Assembly (NCBI GenBank): GCA_964502635.1
Contig: CAZCXI010000019.1
Coordinates: forward strand, 1-40,880
Source of the DNA: C00003060 sp964502635
Lineage (GTDB): Bacteria; Desulfobacterota; Desulfobacteria; Desulfobacterales; C00003060
Reading direction: 5' to 3'
DNA length: 40,880 nt
Of this stretch, positions 1-7,639 are shown piece by piece. Both the position numbers and the translations under genes were made by a program. A model generated the notes under the pieces. The model was not told the origin of the DNA, did not search any database, and was given only the letters and a program-made list of their open reading frames with translations. Each line of letters begins with the position of its first letter. Position 1 is the first letter of the stretch.

Positions 1-58
1 GATACGCTCGCTAACCCCGCAGCAAGCTGCGGGGAATGCGCTCGCTTTTGCGGTTCAA
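1..58 (+). repeat. Family A double-hairpin repeat, copy 1 (cut by window edge)
   Basis: This is the second half of a dispersed repeat found five times in the window. It holds the GC-rich hairpin CCCCGCAGC-aa-GCTGCGGGG, flanked by GCTCGC arms, and ends in GCGGTTCAA. The first half lies outside the window. Confidence 0.85.
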
Positions 59-67
59 ATTGTCCTG

Positions 68-96
68 TTGGGAATCTCCTGAACCTGTGGTATACA
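68..96 (+). promoter_or_regulatory. Possible sigma-70 promoter for the small Cys protein and GAF-ANTAR gene
   Basis: A TTGGGA box (68-73) and a TATACA box (91-96) are separated by 17 bases, just downstream of the family A repeat and about 100 bases before the first gene. The -35 match is only moderate. Confidence 0.4.
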
Positions 97-202
97 ATAG
101 GCAAAATGGCCGTTAGCCTTCTGAATGCATTTCCCGGGTGAACTCACGACGCGTCAGGCAACGATCCTGGTCGTTGCCATGTTCAAGGGAACGGAGGAAG
201 CC

Positions 203-415
203 GTGTCACCACAAGAAGAACGGCGTTGTGCCAATTGTGAGTTCTGGAAACAGCGCCGAGGTGTGCCAACCAGCGGTTTCTGTCAGAAAAATGCCCCATT
301 GCCCAAAGTCCATTCTCCTCGAACTACGTTATATGTCACCTGGCCGATTACCCTGGAGGATGATTGGTGCGGGCAATTCCAACAACGACGAGACACGACG
401 ACAAGGACAAGGTAG
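203..415 (+). CDS. Small cysteine-rich protein, probable metal-binding fold
   Basis: This encodes a protein of about 70 residues if started at GTG 203, chosen because a GGAGG sits five bases upstream. In-frame ATGs at 125 and 179 have no such site. The visible features are a CANCEFW motif near the N-terminus, a GFCQK cysteine, and a C-terminal W-P-x-T-x-x-DDWCGQF motif. The spaced C-x2-C, C and C suggest a four-cysteine metal site. The pattern resembles a family of short bacterial proteins of unknown role with a DDWCGEF ending, recalled without a search. It lies directly before the GAF-ANTAR gene and probably shares its transcript. No function can be assigned. Confidence 0.65.
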   Translation: MSPQEERRCANCEFWKQRRGVPTSGFCQKNAPLPKVHSPRTTLYVTWPITLEDDWCGQFQQRRDTTTRTR

Positions 416-429
416 GAATTCTTTCAAGC

Positions 430-1128
430 ATGCTGGCCAAAGACCAAACCCCTGAAAGACACATTGAGGCCTTGACCAGGATCAGCAAGGCGATCACCTC
501 TGAGCGGTACATTGAGGACATCCTGCGGCTGGTGGTGACGGTGACTGCAGAGACCATGCGGTCCAAAATATGCTCCCTGTGGCTTGTGGATGCCCAGGAC
601 GGCGCCCTGCGGCTGCGCGCGACCCAGAGTATGAGCGAAGACTATCTCAAGGAACGCTCCTTGAAGATGGGCGAGGGTATTGTGGGCCAGGTCGCCCTTA
701 CTGGTAAACCCAGGGCCGTGATCAATGTTCTGGAAGAACCGGATTACAAAGAAAAGGACCTGGCCGGCAAAGAGGGGCTGGTTTCTATGCTCAGTGTGCC
801 CATGGTGGTCAAGGACAAAGTCATTGGAGTGCTTAACTGCTATACATCCTCTACCCACGAGTTTACGGGAACCGAACAGAATGTTCTCATCACGGTGGCC
901 AATGAGGCGGCCGTGGCCATAGAGAACACGGAACTCATGGTCAAGACCAAAGTGATTCAGGAGGAGTTGGAATCAAGAAAGCTGGTGGAGCGGGCCAAAG
1001 ACATTCTAATGACACGCCGGGGCCTGTCCGGGGCAGGCGCATATCGGTGGATTCAAAGGCGCAGCATGGATACACGAAAGTCTATGAGGGAAATCTCCGA
1101 AGCCATTGTGTTGGCCGAAGACGTGTAG
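430..1128 (+). CDS. GAF-ANTAR RNA-binding antitermination regulator
   Basis: This is a cytoplasmic signal-responsive regulator of about 232 residues. Residues 10-165 form a GAF sensor domain (conserved LGEGIVGQVA-type and SVPMVVKDKVIGVLN segments). Residues 175-230 form an ANTAR domain, with the signature ESRKLVERAKDILM and then AYRWIQRRSMDTRKSMREISEAI. ANTAR domains bind paired hexaloop RNA hairpins and prevent formation of a terminator. Such a leader lies directly downstream at 1181-1260, so the likely target is the following glutamate synthase/Hdr operon. The ligand of the GAF domain is unknown; nitrogen status or a redox metabolite is a guess. ATG 430 places the start just before the GAF helix. 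A TTG at 364 with a GGAGG upstream would add 22 residues and overlap the preceding gene. Confidence 0.9.
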   Translation: MLAKDQTPERHIEALTRISKAITSERYIEDILRLVVTVTAETMRSKICSLWLVDAQDGALRLRATQSMSEDYLKERSLKMGEGIVGQVALTGKPRAVINVLEEPDYKEKDLAGKEGLVSMLSVPMVVKDKVIGVLNCYTSSTHEFTGTEQNVLITVANEAAVAIENTELMVKTKVIQEELESRKLVERAKDILMTRRGLSGAGAYRWIQRRSMDTRKSMREISEAIVLAEDV

Positions 1129-1143
1129 AAGCTTACAAAACTG

Positions 1144-1170
1144 TTGACAGGGCATAGGTTTTCTTATTAT
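1144..1170 (+). promoter_or_regulatory. Probable sigma-70 promoter of the glutamate synthase/Hdr operon
   Basis: A perfect TTGACA (1144-1149) is followed by an AT-rich -10 region. TATTAT at 1165-1170 gives a short 15-base spacer; the overlapping ATTATC and TTATCG give 16 or 17. It lies immediately after the GAF-ANTAR stop codon and just before the hairpin leader. Confidence 0.55.
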
Positions 1171-1180
1171 CGTAAGTGCG

Positions 1181-1260
1181 GTTTGGGACATACAATGGCG
1201 TATTGCCCAAACGGCGACAGTGGTGTCCAGCTATCTTTCGGGATAGTTGGGCTTTTTTTT
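1181..1260 (+). promoter_or_regulatory. ANTAR-type dual hexaloop leader with overlapping terminator
   Basis: Hairpin P1 pairs GTTTGGG (1181-1187) with CCCAAAC (1206-1212). Its apical stem ATAC/GTAT carries the six-base loop AATGGC (1194-1199). Hairpin P2 has stem GAC/GTC (1216-1218 with 1225-1227) and loop AGTGGT (1219-1224). Both loops have A at position 1 and G at position 4, the known recognition bases of ANTAR proteins. The 3' strand of P2 is also the base of the 5' arm of the terminator at 1225-1260, so P2 and terminator are mutually exclusive, as in the eut and nas systems. With a GAF-ANTAR gene just upstream, transcription antitermination is the expected mechanism. The P2 stem is short, which is the main weakness. 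Confidence 0.75.
1225..1260 (+). terminator. Regulated intrinsic terminator in operon leader
   Basis: An eleven-pair stem (1225-1235 with 1242-1252, two or three G-T wobbles) with loop TTTCGG is followed by eight T residues at 1253-1260. It lies about 115 bases before the first operon gene, so it is an attenuator or the shared end of the upstream transcript. Confidence 0.85.
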
Positions 1261-1374
1261 GCCGAAAAATGATGATGAACTTGTAAAAAGTCTTTTGTGA
1301 GTATCAAACAAGAGTGGCTGTAAGGCGCATGGCAAATTCGCCTGTTGGGCGATAAGAACGAAGGCCCGAGCTAC

Positions 1375-1803
1375 ATGCAACGAGGAAAAGTGAACGTCTC
1401 CAAATCTCCTTTCAGGATTATCGGATTCTGCTGCCAGAACGTACTCCGCGGAGACAAAGATCTGGCCGCAAAGGGGCGGGTCTCCTTTGAGCCAGCCATC
1501 AAGATCGTTGCACTTCCTTGTAGCAGCAAGGTGGAACCCCTCGCCATCATCAAGGCCTTTGAATCAGGTGCCGACGGTATATTCGTCCTCGGATGTCCGG
1601 AAGGAAGATGCCACCTCTTGGGTGGCAACGACAGGGCGCGAAGAATAGTCAGCTACACGAAAGGATTGTTGGGGCAGATAGGCATTGGAAGCAGTCGCCT
1701 CGAGATGTTCCAGCTCGGGACGGCCGAAGGGGAACATTTTGATCAGGTGGCCCGGACCATGACCAAGACAATCGAGTCGCTTGGAAAAGCATCAGCAGAA
1801 TAG
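1375..1803 (+). CDS. MvhD/FlpD-like iron-sulfur electron-transfer subunit (first copy)
   Basis: This is a member of the family of the small [2Fe-2S] subunit that passes electrons between a hydrogenase or formate dehydrogenase and HdrA. About 142 residues are encoded from ATG 1375; GTG 1390 with a GAGGA just upstream is an alternative, and the further-upstream TTG start is less likely. Seen are FCCQN near the N-terminus, LPCSSKVEP in the middle, and GCPEGRCH, the positions where family members carry cluster-ligand cysteines. The N-terminal cysteine motif is shorter than in the second copy at 12087 (FCCQYC), so the cluster may differ. It opens the operon, with its stop codon directly abutting the next start. 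It probably docks on the HdrA fusion or a glutamate synthase subunit. Confidence 0.85.
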   Translation: MQRGKVNVSKSPFRIIGFCCQNVLRGDKDLAAKGRVSFEPAIKIVALPCSSKVEPLAIIKAFESGADGIFVLGCPEGRCHLLGGNDRARRIVSYTKGLLGQIGIGSSRLEMFQLGTAEGEHFDQVARTMTKTIESLGKASAE

Positions 1804-3207
1804 ATGCCCAAAAAATACCACATTGAAACAAGAACGGCAACACCACGGTTCGTTCCCATCGGCAAGAGCACGATTCTCGACTGGGAAGGGGGATGCCTGC
1901 GCTGTTTCAAGTGCGTGAAGCGTCAGTGTATATACGATGCGTATAACAAGCGAACGTTTGACGTCAAACAGCTCACTGACACCATTGATACGATCTGCAA
2001 GAACTGTCTCCGGTGTGTTCAGTCATGTCCCGGACAGGTCATCACCAAGATCCTTAATCCGGAATACAAGACCATGGGCGATTCGTACTGGACGCCGGAC
2101 ATTATATCCAGGGAGTGGTACCAGGCAGAGACCGGGAGCATACCTGTTTCCGGCGCAGGCTATCCAGGCCCCTTTTCCGGCCCCGGATTCGATGACATGT
2201 GGACCGACATGTCTGAGATCGTCCGTCCCACCAGGGATGGAATCCATGGCCGGGAGTATATCAATACCATGGTGAGCCTTGGGAGAAAGCTCACATCCCT
2301 GACATTTGACGATAAGGGGAAGCCCGTTCTTGATGCCCCCAGGGAAATTGAAATCCCCATTCCCCTAATATTCGGGACCCTTCCCTTCGGGAGCCTGAGC
2401 CCGGATGTCTATCTGGCCATGGCAGGGGCAGCTGCTGAGCTAGACACACTGATTGAAATCCCTGTGGAGGCCTGGGACAAAGACCTGGAACAATACGCTA
2501 CCTATGTTGTCCCTGTGCTTTCTGAAGAACAGATCCAGACCCATGGTCATCTCATTGAAACAGCACGGGTCGTTGAAATCAAAGATTCGGGCAATTCTGA
2601 GGGAGCTCTCAAAAAACTCAAGGCAAAGCACCCTGAGGTCATGGTGATGATCAAGACTGCCCTGAACGAGAGCTGCCCGCAGCGCGTTCAAGCTCTGGCA
2701 GAAGCCGGGGCTGATATCATACACGTTTATGCTGACCGGAACGGAAACGTGCAGATTGGAGACAAGACCTGGTTTGTCAAAGACGCAGTACGAAAGGTGC
2801 ACAACTACCTCGTTGACAGAGGCATCAGAGATAGCGTCACCGTTGTTTCTAGCGGCGGCATTGCCATGGCGGAACATGTGGCCAAGGGGATCATATGCGG
2901 AGCCGATGCCGTGGCCGTGGACATCCCCTTGCTCTTGGCCCTTGAGTGCCGTATGTGTTTGCGATGCGCAAAAGGCCTCTCCTGCCCGGTTGAGATTGAG
3001 AACGTCCACCCTCAATGGGGCAAGACCCGCATCATGAATCTCATTGGAGCGTGGAGAAATCAGATTCTGGAAGTCCTTGGTGCCATGGGACTTCGCGAGG
3101 TCAGACGCTTGAGAGGGGAAGTGGGGCGTGCCATGTTTTTCAAAGATCTCGAAGCACAAACCTTCGGCAAACTGTTCGGCATGAGGGATCAGGGAAGTGA
3201 GAAATGA
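1804..3207 (+). CDS. Degenerate glutamate synthase FMN-domain paralogue with ferredoxin-like N-terminus
   Basis: This 467-residue protein belongs to the family of the central FMN domain of glutamate synthase but has changed. Residues 31-42 and 65-75 carry two cysteine clusters (C31, C34, C37, C42; C65, C68, C71, C75) that look like [4Fe-4S] sites. The TIM-barrel part keeps IFGTLPFGSLS, a barrel glycine motif VVSSGGIAMAEHVAKGIICGADAV, and a CRMCLRCAKGLSC cluster at the place of the usual [3Fe-4S] ligands. It lacks the FKYAQGAKPG and DGSYGGTGAAP motifs that the next gene retains, so it may bind flavin or clusters without making glutamate. The start ATG directly follows the stop of the MvhD-like gene. 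It may be an electron-input or structural partner of the next subunit. Confidence 0.75.
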   Translation: MPKKYHIETRTATPRFVPIGKSTILDWEGGCLRCFKCVKRQCIYDAYNKRTFDVKQLTDTIDTICKNCLRCVQSCPGQVITKILNPEYKTMGDSYWTPDIISREWYQAETGSIPVSGAGYPGPFSGPGFDDMWTDMSEIVRPTRDGIHGREYINTMVSLGRKLTSLTFDDKGKPVLDAPREIEIPIPLIFGTLPFGSLSPDVYLAMAGAAAELDTLIEIPVEAWDKDLEQYATYVVPVLSEEQIQTHGHLIETARVVEIKDSGNSEGALKKLKAKHPEVMVMIKTALNESCPQRVQALAEAGADIIHVYADRNGNVQIGDKTWFVKDAVRKVHNYLVDRGIRDSVTVVSSGGIAMAEHVAKGIICGADAVAVDIPLLLALECRMCLRCAKGLSCPVEIENVHPQWGKTRIMNLIGAWRNQILEVLGAMGLREVRRLRGEVGRAMFFKDLEAQTFGKLFGMRDQGSEK

Positions 3208-4705
3208 GATGACGGCCGACAGTGATCATACCTGGGCAATACCGGAGGTGAGGAGAACACCGGACCGATTCAGAAATGCCATCGGAAAATACAGGCTCCG
3301 CCGAAGCGACGCCTGCGTGGCCTGCGGCACTTGCGCCGAGGTCTGCCCTTACGGCGTGCACATAAAGCGGAACAAGAAAATGGCCACGCCCAAGCACTAC
3401 CTCTGTGTCGGTTTTAGCTGCAATAAATGCGTGGAAGCGTGCCCGGAAAAGGCCCTGTCTTTGGAAGAGAATCCTGTCACAGGGGTGATCGGTGATCGAA
3501 GATGGACGCCGGATCTTTTGATCAGCACCTGGCACATGGCGGAGACAGGCGACGTTCCACCCGGCGACATTGAGTATAAGACAGGAGACTCTGGTGGCGG
3601 GTTTGACAGACTCCGTTTTCATTATACCGAGGAGTCTTCCAACGAAGCGGACAAGGCCGCGTTTTCCACAAGGATCCCCCTCAACAGGCTAAACGACGGC
3701 CGTGGCAAGGTTGAAATCGGCATCCCGGTTTACGGCGGCGGGATGTCTTATGGTTCCATCAGTATCAACACGATGATCGCCAGGGCCAGGGCATGGCAAG
3801 CCTGGGACTCCTTTACCTGTACAGGAGAGGGCGGATACCCTGAGGAACTGTACCCCTATGATGACCATGTCATCACCCAGGTGGCCACGGGACTCTTTGG
3901 GGTGCGGGAAGAAACCATACAGCGCGTAAAGATTATAGAGTTTAAATACGCCCAGGGAGCTAAACCCGGCTTGGGCGGGCACCTCCTGGGAGACAAGGTG
4001 ACCCCTCAGGTGGCAAAAATGAGGGAGGCGGTGGCAGGAAGTTCTCTTTTCTCTCCCTTCCCCTTTCACAGCGTCTATTCCGTGGAAGACCATAAGAAGC
4101 ATATCGACTGGATTAAGGAGATGAACCCAAAGGCGTTGGTGTCTGTTAAGGTCTCAACACCCACGGATGTAGATATGGTGGCCGTGGGAAGCTACTATGC
4201 TGGGGCACACATCATCCACCTTGACGGAAGCTATGGAGGCACTGGAGCGGCGCCTGAAATCGCCAAGAAAAATATCGCCATGCCAATAGAATATGCGATC
4301 GTGAAGGTACACAACTTCCTGCAAGAGGAGGGTATACGGGACAAGATAACCGTTATTGCAAGCGGCGGCATCAGAACTGCCTATGATGTTGCCAAAGCCA
4401 TCGCCCTGGGGGCTGACGGCGTTGTGACGGGCACATCAGAGATGGTAGCACTGGGATGCATCCGTTGCAGAAACTGCGAAAGCGGACGTGGATGCGCGCG
4501 AGGAATCGCAACAACAGATCCTGAGCTCACGGAACTCGTGAACGTGGATTGGGCTACACAAAGGTTGATCAATCTCTTTGCTGCCTGGCGCATCCAGTTC
4601 GTAGAGATACTCGACAGACTCGGCATGACGGACATCCGAGAACTGGTGGGCAGAACAGACTGCCTTAGGCATCTCGATTACGAAGGAGCTAAAGCTGTTG
4701 CCTAA
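3197..4705 (+). CDS. Glutamate synthase, FMN/2-oxoglutarate-binding subunit (archaeal-type GltB2) with ferredoxin domain
   Basis: This is the catalytic synthase part of a split glutamate synthase: it reduces 2-oxoglutarate plus ammonia to glutamate using FMN and an Fe-S cluster. An N-terminal ferredoxin-like region has C40, C43, C46, C50 and C70, C75, C78, C82 (numbered from GTG 3197). The TIM barrel shows GGGMSYGSIS, TGEGGYPEEL, FKYAQGAKPGLGG, DGSYGGTGAAP, and ASGGIRTAYDVAKAIALGADGV. The cluster region is CIRCRNCESGRGCARGIATTDPEL. All diagnostic motifs are present, so it should be active. It overlaps the preceding gene by 11 bases if started at GTG 3197; ATG 3209, right after the upstream stop, is an equally good start. 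The ammonia-generating domain is on the next polypeptide. Confidence 0.9.
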   Translation: MRNEMTADSDHTWAIPEVRRTPDRFRNAIGKYRLRRSDACVACGTCAEVCPYGVHIKRNKKMATPKHYLCVGFSCNKCVEACPEKALSLEENPVTGVIGDRRWTPDLLISTWHMAETGDVPPGDIEYKTGDSGGGFDRLRFHYTEESSNEADKAAFSTRIPLNRLNDGRGKVEIGIPVYGGGMSYGSISINTMIARARAWQAWDSFTCTGEGGYPEELYPYDDHVITQVATGLFGVREETIQRVKIIEFKYAQGAKPGLGGHLLGDKVTPQVAKMREAVAGSSLFSPFPFHSVYSVEDHKKHIDWIKEMNPKALVSVKVSTPTDVDMVAVGSYYAGAHIIHLDGSYGGTGAAPEIAKKNIAMPIEYAIVKVHNFLQEEGIRDKITVIASGGIRTAYDVAKAIALGADGVVTGTSEMVALGCIRCRNCESGRGCARGIATTDPELTELVNVDWATQRLINLFAAWRIQFVEILDRLGMTDIRELVGRTDCLRHLDYEGAKAVA

Positions 4706-7331
4706 AAAAATGAAACTGTCTTTTGCAAACAGAATATTAGAGGCCCGGAGAAGCCTCTATGCCAACCCTCCAGCTCTTCGGCATAAGGACGCCGAGGAAG
4801 GGGGCTGCGGTGTCACCGGATTTGCGTGTTCCGTCCCCGTAGGGGGAAAGCACATCTTTGAACCGTCTCGCCTCATGCACAACCGGGGAAATGGGAAAGG
4901 GGGCGGTATCGCAGCTGCGGGGCTGGTTGCAGAAGACTTGGCCGTGCCAAAAGAGATTCTCGACGAACACTACCTTATCCAGGTTGCCCTACTGGACCCC
5001 GCTGTGCGCGAGGAAATGGAGGCTAACTTCATTGCCCATCACATGGATATCGCACTGGGCCACCGGATTTCCACAGTGGATGACTACAGGGAGGTTGAAG
5101 GTCTGGAGATAAGACCTCCGGATGTGTGGCGGTACTTTGTCAGAGTGAAGCCGGATGTTCTGTCTTCCTTTGCAGAAAAGAACAAACTGGAAGAGATGGA
5201 TGCGAGGAAGGTGGAAGACGAGTTCATCTGGCAGAACACCGTCCGACTGAATCGCGCTTGCTATGACACACTGGGGGACAAGAAAGCCTTTGTCCTCTCA
5301 CATGGCCGCAACATGATGATCCTTAAGATTGTAGGATATGCCGAACAGGTCGCCCAATACTACAAGCTTGAGAACGTACGGGCCCATGTATGGATAGCCC
5401 ACCAGCGGTATCCGACCAAGGGACGTGTATGGCACCCTGCCGGAGCCCATCCGTTCATGGGGTTGGACGAGGCACTGGTTCACAATGGAGATTTTGCCAA
5501 TTACTTCTCCGTGGCAGAGTATCTGAAACAGAAGAACATCTATCCCCACTTCCATACAGACACGGAAGTAAGCATCTTGGTCTTTGATCTTTTGAGTCGT
5601 ATTTACGGATACCCTTTAGAATACGTCATTGAATCACTTGCTCCAACAACCGAAATGGATTTTGACCAGCTTCCTAAAGACAAACAGAAGCTCTATCACT
5701 CTCTTCAAGGGATGCATATCCACGGATCGCCTGATGGGCCGTGGTTTTTTATCATTGCCCGCAACAACTTCTATGAGAAGCAGTTTCAACTGATCGGGAT
5801 TACCGATACTGCAATGCTCCGTCCACAGGTTTTTGCCTTTCACGATGGCGACGTTCAGGTCGGTCTCATATGCTCTGAAAAACAGGCTATAGATGCCACG
5901 CTGGCAAGTCTTGCGGAAGAAGACAGTCGTATTTGCTCCATTGCTGACAAATACTGGAACGCCAGAGGCGGGAGCCATAAAGACGGAGGTGCCTTTATCT
6001 TCACCATAAGTGACGACGCGGAAAACTCGGAACAGAAACGCATGGTTTGTACTGACAAGTTTGGCAGGCAGGTGAAGATACCGACGCACCAGTATGCGTG
6101 CGACATGAGCCTCGACATCAAGTCCCCTGATGCGTCGAATGAACTGAGAGCCGCCGTGGCAGAGCGCCTGGGGGAAGGTGATTCAAAAGGTCTTTACACC
6201 TATATGAGAGACAAGCTCTACCCCATGGGTTTTGATTCCCTCAGGTGGTGTTGCAACAAAATAGTGGAAGGCGCCCGGAGAAACGATAAACAAAGACAAG
6301 CGGCTATTGACGCCCTTACCCTTGCCAGTGACTTGAGACATTCAACAGCGAACTTAAAGAGGAGCTCTGTGCTGCGGATCGTGAGGACGGCCTTGAAGGA
6401 GATTTTTTCCTCTGTTCCTCCCATAGGTTCTGCTCACGAAAGCAGGTTTCGTCTGATCACTTGGGACACGAGAAATAGTCTCATTGGCCCCGAGGGCAAA
6501 CAGACCACCCTTGTTCTGGACGCTCAAGGCTTCCCTCCTGAAGGCGATGACTGTGATGCCAGGCTGGTTTGCAGGGCGTATGCCTTGGGGTGGAGGCGGT
6601 TTATCTGCTTTGGATATCGGGGACAACGCTTTCTTGGTTGCGGCTTGGGCCCCAAGACCGATGATGTCACGATAGATGTCTACGGCAGTTCAGGTGACTA
6701 CCTGGCATCTGGGATCGACGGAATGACGGTTGGTGTCCACGGAAACGCCCAGGATCAGCTTGGCCAGATACTCAAAGCCGGAAAACTGGTTATATACGGC
6801 GATGTGGGACAGACCTTTATGTACGGCGCAAAGGGTGGGGAAGTCTATGTTATGGGAAATGCCGCAGGTCGCCCTCTTATCAACGCCGTGGGGCGCCCAA
6901 GGGTTGTCATCAACGGAACGGCCCTGGACTATCTGGCAGAATCGTTTATGGCGGGTGACGTTTTGAAGGGCGGCGGATTTGTGATCTTAAACGGGATAGA
7001 GTTTGACAATGAAGGCACCGTGCGGCCGCAAGCCACTCCTTATCCGGGCTCGAACATCTTCTCTCTGGCAGCGGGTGGGGCCATATATGTGCGTGACCCC
7101 TATAAGGTTCTCGTGGAAGAACAACTTAACGGGGGAGCTTATGGGGAGCTGACGCAACAGGACTGGCGACTGATCTTGCCTTATCTCAAGGAAAACGAAC
7201 GCCTATTCAACATATCCGTGGATGATGATCTTCTCACAGTCCGTGGTGAGAAGAAGCCTCCAGAGGAGGTTTACCGGAAGATTACTGCCCTTAAGGTGAA
7301 AGCACTTGCCAAGGCTATGGTGGTTGAGTAG
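4698..7331 (+). CDS. Glutamate synthase amidotransferase plus beta-helix subunit (GltB1-GltB3 fusion)
   Basis: This 877-residue protein combines the class II glutamine amidotransferase domain with the C-terminal right-handed beta-helix (GXGXG) domain of glutamate synthase, while the FMN domain is on the preceding gene. The nucleophile is likely Cys37 in EEGGCGVTGF, exposed after removal of a 36-residue propeptide. The amidotransferase domain shows AHQRYPTKGRVWHPAGAHPF and LVHNGDFANY. The beta-helix region (about 690-830) is marked by the repeated glycine pattern around GVHGNAQDQLG, YGAKGGEVYVMGNAAGRP and GGGFVILNG. The TTG start at 4698 is preferred over ATG 4710 because AAGGAG lies nine bases upstream; it overlaps the previous gene by eight bases. 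It supplies ammonia from glutamine to its partner. Confidence 0.88.
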   Translation: MPKKMKLSFANRILEARRSLYANPPALRHKDAEEGGCGVTGFACSVPVGGKHIFEPSRLMHNRGNGKGGGIAAAGLVAEDLAVPKEILDEHYLIQVALLDPAVREEMEANFIAHHMDIALGHRISTVDDYREVEGLEIRPPDVWRYFVRVKPDVLSSFAEKNKLEEMDARKVEDEFIWQNTVRLNRACYDTLGDKKAFVLSHGRNMMILKIVGYAEQVAQYYKLENVRAHVWIAHQRYPTKGRVWHPAGAHPFMGLDEALVHNGDFANYFSVAEYLKQKNIYPHFHTDTEVSILVFDLLSRIYGYPLEYVIESLAPTTEMDFDQLPKDKQKLYHSLQGMHIHGSPDGPWFFIIARNNFYEKQFQLIGITDTAMLRPQVFAFHDGDVQVGLICSEKQAIDATLASLAEEDSRICSIADKYWNARGGSHKDGGAFIFTISDDAENSEQKRMVCTDKFGRQVKIPTHQYACDMSLDIKSPDASNELRAAVAERLGEGDSKGLYTYMRDKLYPMGFDSLRWCCNKIVEGARRNDKQRQAAIDALTLASDLRHSTANLKRSSVLRIVRTALKEIFSSVPPIGSAHESRFRLITWDTRNSLIGPEGKQTTLVLDAQGFPPEGDDCDARLVCRAYALGWRRFICFGYRGQRFLGCGLGPKTDDVTIDVYGSSGDYLASGIDGMTVGVHGNAQDQLGQILKAGKLVIYGDVGQTFMYGAKGGEVYVMGNAAGRPLINAVGRPRVVINGTALDYLAESFMAGDVLKGGGFVILNGIEFDNEGTVRPQATPYPGSNIFSLAAGGAIYVRDPYKVLVEEQLNGGAYGELTQQDWRLILPYLKENERLFNISVDDDLLTVRGEKKPPEEVYRKITALKVKALAKAMVVE

Positions 7332-7639
7332 ACGAAGGCCGCACAGGGTGACTGTTCACGGGATAGAAGGGCTGACGGAGCAAGGGGCGCAGCACGAATG
7401 ACCAATGCTTCAATAGTTCAGGGTGCCTCTAGAAATTAGGATACCGGCCCGAGTTCAAGGCATGCGAAAATTTTAACCGCAGGAATACTCGTAGTATTTC
7501 GAGGATTACAATTTGAGCATAACGCAGAAATCGAGTTGATAGACAATTTTTAGAGGTGGCCTTCATTTCTGCGTTCAGGACAACATATCAGGGAACGAAA
7601 GAGGCCGTTAACGGACAAGGGCTAACAGAAGGGACAAAG
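7332..7639. other. Long intergenic spacer inside the operon
   Basis: No convincing gene is seen here. A GTG at 7556 could extend the next protein by 28 residues but is weaker than ATG 7640. An imperfect palindrome, GGAATACT-cgt-AGTATTTC, lies at 7482-7500, followed by a segment ending in TTTTTAGAGGTG. By eye it resembles intergenic repeats of Desulfobacteraceae; this is recalled and untested. Confidence 0.4.
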
